DNA from: Paraspadella gotoi | Taxonomy: Eukaryota > Chaetognatha | Direction: 5' to 3' | DNA: 64,000 nucleotides | NCBI GenBank assembly: GCA_051294375.1 | Contig: CM119267.1 | Location: forward strand, 3,159,344 to 3,223,343 | Part shown: piece by piece, positions 60,791 through 64,000 of the stretch | Layout: every line of letters starts with the position of its first letter | Numbering within the stretch: the stretch's first letter is position 1 | Notes under the pieces: generated by a model | The model's database searches: none | Seen by the model: the letters and a program-made list of their open reading frames with translations, nothing else | Told to the model about the DNA's origin: nothing | Translations under genes and position numbers: made by a program

Positions 60791-61002
60791 TTTGGACAAT
60801 TTGTGTTCAATTTGAGATTCAATTTGTGCTGAGCGTTGTTGACAGAACCACCATTTCTTTCTTCGAGCAATTCTTGCAATTTATTGCGTCACAAACTCGG
60901 GAGGACTTCAACGAACCAACTGCAACGAACCAACTGCAACGACCAAGAGCAACGAACGGATGCCAAGTCACGTCGCCTCTAGAATCGTACATCCGGGTCA
61001 GA

Positions 61003-61080
61003 ACCGGAAGTAGAGATGACGTCATCCGCGAAAGAGACGACAACCGGATGTACAGATGGAATTTAAGATGGCGCCATTAG
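61003..61080 (+). promoter_or_regulatory. Possible CpG-type core promoter
   Basis: Within 75 bases: an ETS-type ACCGGAAGT (61003-61011), a full CRE TGACGTCA (61017-61024), a second ETS-like ACCGGATGT (61043-61051) and a YY1-type AAGATGGCGCC (61065-61075). In animals this set commonly marks housekeeping promoters, with the YY1 site near the start. No downstream coding exon was found. Confidence 0.35.
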
Positions 61081-61215
61081 TATAGATGATCCTAGGACGA
61101 GAATGACGACGGCGACGACGATGAAGACGATAACAACGACGACGACAAAAGTAGAAATGACCAAAACGACGACGAATTCTGAGTGACTCTCTTCTTCTTT
61201 TCGCGCGTGAGGGAC

Positions 61216-61372
61216 AGAAATGTCACGCCGCCTCGAGATTTCGTGCTTCGCGTCCCGCGAATGTCACGATCCAGTCACGTGACATGTCACGCTCGCGTTA
61301 CGGGACACATGTCACGCATTTCGTCCCGAATCGGAGAAGGACAAGATTTTTTTGGGACTGGAATGTCACAAG
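61216..61372 (+). repeat. Cluster of ATGTCACG motifs
   Basis: ATGTCAC occurs about five times in 150 bp (near 61218, 61260, 61285, 61308 and 61363) with an E-box CACGTG at about 61276 and repeated CGTCCCG words. A degenerate tandem repeat or a factor-binding cluster. Confidence 0.35.
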
Positions 61373-61462
61373 ACAAATTTTCTCGTTGACTAATGACTAT
61401 CGGTGATGAATGATTATTTATGATTGATGATAAACGAAAATCAAGAGAAAAAAATTGATTGA

Positions 61463-61605
<143 letters not shown>

Positions 61606-61924
61606 CTACATTTCTCTATTTATAACGAATATAACACACTAAAGGAAACAATTTTTCAGTGGAAAAGAAAATAAAAAGTTAAAAAACCAAATGATTCTGT
61701 TGGAATCGTTTTGTGAGGAGATGAAGCGTTTCTCAACTTCTGCCTTCATCGACGATTCGACACACGACAACAATTACAGGTTTTATTGTCATTAATACTG
61801 TTAATATTCATTGTCCTTGGCCTTCGTCGTTGTCCTCGGCGCTTTTTGTTCGAAATATTCCTTGTCCTTTCTGTCCTTATGGTCAATTGGTCATCATCGT
61901 TTTTTACGTTCCATTTTTTTCGTC
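61606..61924. other. No gene seen
   Basis: Mixed sequence without supported features. Confidence 0.4.
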
Positions 61925-62210
61925 TTCTTCGTCGTCGTCATCGTCGTCGTCGTCCTCTTGGTCATCGTCGTCGTCGTCATCGTCATCTTCGCCGTCGTCA
62001 TCGTCATCAATCGTCGTCCGTCATCGTCCATCATCGTCGCATGGTCCTCTTTGTCGTCGTCGTCGTCATCATCATCGTCATCGTCATCTTCGCGGTCGCT
62101 CATCTACATCCGTCGTCGTCGTCGTCATGGTCCAATTTGTGTCGTTCGTCTGTCGTCGTCGTCCGTCATCGTTGTCGTCGTCGTCATCGTCGTCGTCGTC
62201 ATCGTCGCCC
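61925..62210. repeat. (GTC/ATC)n trinucleotide array
   Basis: About 290 bp of interrupted GTC and ATC units. Long frames through it are artefacts. Confidence 0.9.
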
Positions 62211-62475
62211 CTCCCCTTTCCAACCCCAACAACTCGATTTCCCGTCGCGAAAATCTCTGCGAACAAAAAACCCCGAGCGTCGGATCCTTTTAATCTCCCC
62301 CGTCTCGAGGGGGAAAAAAATTGACCAGGAATAACTCAATCTTGACCCGGAACGACCTGACCCGAACCCAATCTGACCTCATCTGATCCGAAAAAGGGGT
62401 CTTTTTTTTTCTCGCCCGGAAACAAAAGATTCCGTCGACCGAAATATTATAATTATGACGGATGAAAAGATAATA

Positions 62476-62510
62476 CAGTCCTGTGCAAAAAAAAAGAGGA
62501 CACTCTTCAA
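62476..62510 (+). mobile_element. Tc1-like terminal inverted repeat, single end
   Basis: A TA dinucleotide precedes CAGTCCTGTGCAAAAAAAAA, a typical Tc1-family end. No matching inverted end is seen to the right within the window, so the element is truncated or longer than the window. Confidence 0.45.
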
Positions 62511-62939
62511 ACATTAAGGAGCGCTCATTTTAAGCACCTATTATAAAAAATTTATGAATGATAAATGTAGATTTTGAAATGGGAAATCCATATGTCTAAG
62601 TTAAAAGAAAATCGGTTCAAGCATTGAAGAGCTATAGCTTCCGAAAGACAAGCGGTCAAAAAATATTCGTCATTTGAGTCACTTCGAAAGAAAACATTTT
62701 TGAAGATCTGCCAAAGACCGAAGATTAGTTTTTAGCCTTAATTTATGGGCACTGTATTTATGTTTTATATGTAAATTATATATATGTGTAACATTAAAAA
62801 AAATCGGTCCAGTCATTCCAGAACTACAGTACCTTAAACACAAGAGGTTAAAAATACTTATAAGTTTCAATCTTTTCCTCTCTCTTTCTTCCCCCCCCCC
62901 CGGCCGTTTGATTCAAAAGGTCAAACTTGTTCGCTTTTT

Positions 62940-63620
62940 TTAGTGGATCTGCTTATCAGCAGATCCCGACTCTATGAATTCACTTTGTCGGTCCGTCGGT
63001 CGCGCCCCCTCAATATTGTCGGGCACACACTTATATCATGTCAGAACATCGAATTATGATAAATTATGCAAAAAAAAATTGATGTCCGTCCGTCCGTCCG
63101 TCCGTCCGTCCGTCCCACCTTAGCAAAAAAACACCAATCACTCGTGATTGGATGGATGGATTGGTATGAAATTTTTTGTGTGTTGGTAGGAAACTGTGTG
63201 ATTGAGATGGATATGAAGTTTTGAGGGAATGTGCGAGTGGAAATTGGTTTAAATGGAAAAAACAAAAAAATATTTTACTATTTGAACGCCAATGCTCATG
63301 AGTGGATAGGGCAATTGACTTGAAATTTTGTATGATGGTAGGAAAGTTGTGATTGAGCTGGATATAAAGTTCGAAGGAATCATGAGAGTGGAAATGAGTT
63401 AAAATGGAAAAAACAAAAGTCTATTTTTTACTTGAAGTATTTTTACTTAAATTTACTCATAATTATTATTTTTTAAAAATTGGATAGATAAATGAAATTG
63501 AATTTTGTGTGTGGGTAGAAAGTATGTGATGAAAGCTGGATATAAATTTTTTGATGGAATGTAGGAGTGGAAAAGAGTTCAAATTAGAAAACCAAAACAC
63601 AATTTATTTGAATTTTTTAA
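62940..63620 (-). mobile_element. Pearl-like element (variant 2): tandem core, (ACGG)n, 3' hairpin
   Basis: Minus-strand order is: three tandem units of about 150 bp (63150-63610), each with a GGATGGATTGGTATGAAATT-like start and a GGTAGGAAA(C)TGTGTGATTG word. Then come a (GGAC)n tetranucleotide tract (about 63083-63116), ACCGACAAAGTGAATTCATA, a hairpin with 9-bp stem GGATCTGCT/AGCAGATCC (62945-62966) and CTAA (62943-62940) before poly-A. Roughly 160-bp tandem cores next to an ACGG microsatellite are the described layout of bivalve pearl elements. No coding capacity. Confidence 0.65.
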
Positions 63621-63639
63621 AGTTTCTCTCTCTCTATCT

Positions 63640-63925
63640 TCTCTGATTGATTGATTGATTGATTGATGTGATTGAATTGATTGATTGATTGCCAAATTAT
63701 GCAAATTGACCAAATTTGCCAAAGTTGATCAAGTTCTGCAAGTTGACCCAAATATGCAAGTTGACCAAATTCAGGCCAGTTGATAAAATTCTGCCAGTTG
63801 ACCAAATTATCGCCGGTTGACCAAATTATATCAGTAGACCAAATTAAATCAGTTAACCAAATTATGTCAGTTGACCAAATTATGCATGTTGATTAAATTA
63901 TGCAAGTTGACCAAGTTAGCTTATT
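63640..63925 (+). repeat. (GATT)n tract and 18-bp minisatellite
   Basis: (GATT)n at 63645-63690, then units of GTTGACCAAATTATGTCA type, about 18 bp, to 63925. Confidence 0.85.
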
Positions 63926-64000
63926 ACCACTTAATTATCGTAGGCAGATCCGACATTGTTTGCTCAAACTTGTTTCTTTCTGTTCTTAAAGTCAATGACT

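Noticed and set aside
61811-62334. Three overlapping 160-180 codon frames
   Set aside because: They are translations of the (GTC/ATC)n array.

Overview
This is eukaryotic DNA, most likely from an invertebrate animal. The evidence is GT-AG introns, a BEL/Pao integrase (a retroelement group known from animals), a Ty3/gypsy element, Tc1-like and MITE elements, very dense (GA)n/(CT)n and (GAC)n microsatellites, and DINE/pearl-like elements of the kind described from molluscs and arthropods. I cannot name the species. It is a draft assembly with 11 runs of N and signs of uncorrected indels.

Layout. 1-5323 (minus): one GC-rich, low-complexity multi-exon gene of unknown function. Its exons share an SEGEIT motif and it runs off the left edge. 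5.3-11.7 kb: AT-rich intergenic DNA with pyrimidine arrays and dispersed repeats. 11.7-15.3 kb (minus): an XK-related-like membrane protein gene. Its reading frame is split by a MITE flanked by a 6-bp duplication, and that MITE was itself hit by a Tc1-like element. The splice signals needed to remove the MITE in frame lie inside its own terminal repeats, so it may act as an intron. 18.7-24 kb (minus): a Ty3/gypsy element with LTR, PBS, an upstream ORF, gag, a textbook -1 frameshift signal and pol, but no integrase. 24.4-30.5 kb: a repeat also present at 55.6 kb, a 72-bp satellite, a 22-bp minisatellite and further MITEs.

30.5-39.2 kb: repeats of many kinds, including a cluster of long (CT)n/(GA)n arrays at 33.3-36.3 kb. 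39.2-54.4 kb: two direct copies of a roughly 6.8-kb unit carrying a DINE-like element, a Ty3 integrase with an LTR, gag-like debris and a BEL/Pao integrase. Copy A is full of small indels. Copy B contains a roughly 2-kb fold-back palindrome next to a gap. 55.1-64 kb: an inverted pair of 16-bp minisatellite arrays, more DINE/pearl-like elements, a possible CpG-type promoter at 61.0 kb, and tandem repeats.

The genes do not form a pathway. The main biology is transposon ecology. A family of non-autonomous Helitron/Helentron-like elements keeps its 3' architecture while its terminal hairpin changes. A MITE family has a TTAGGG-like core. One MITE insertion may now be spliced out of a host gene.
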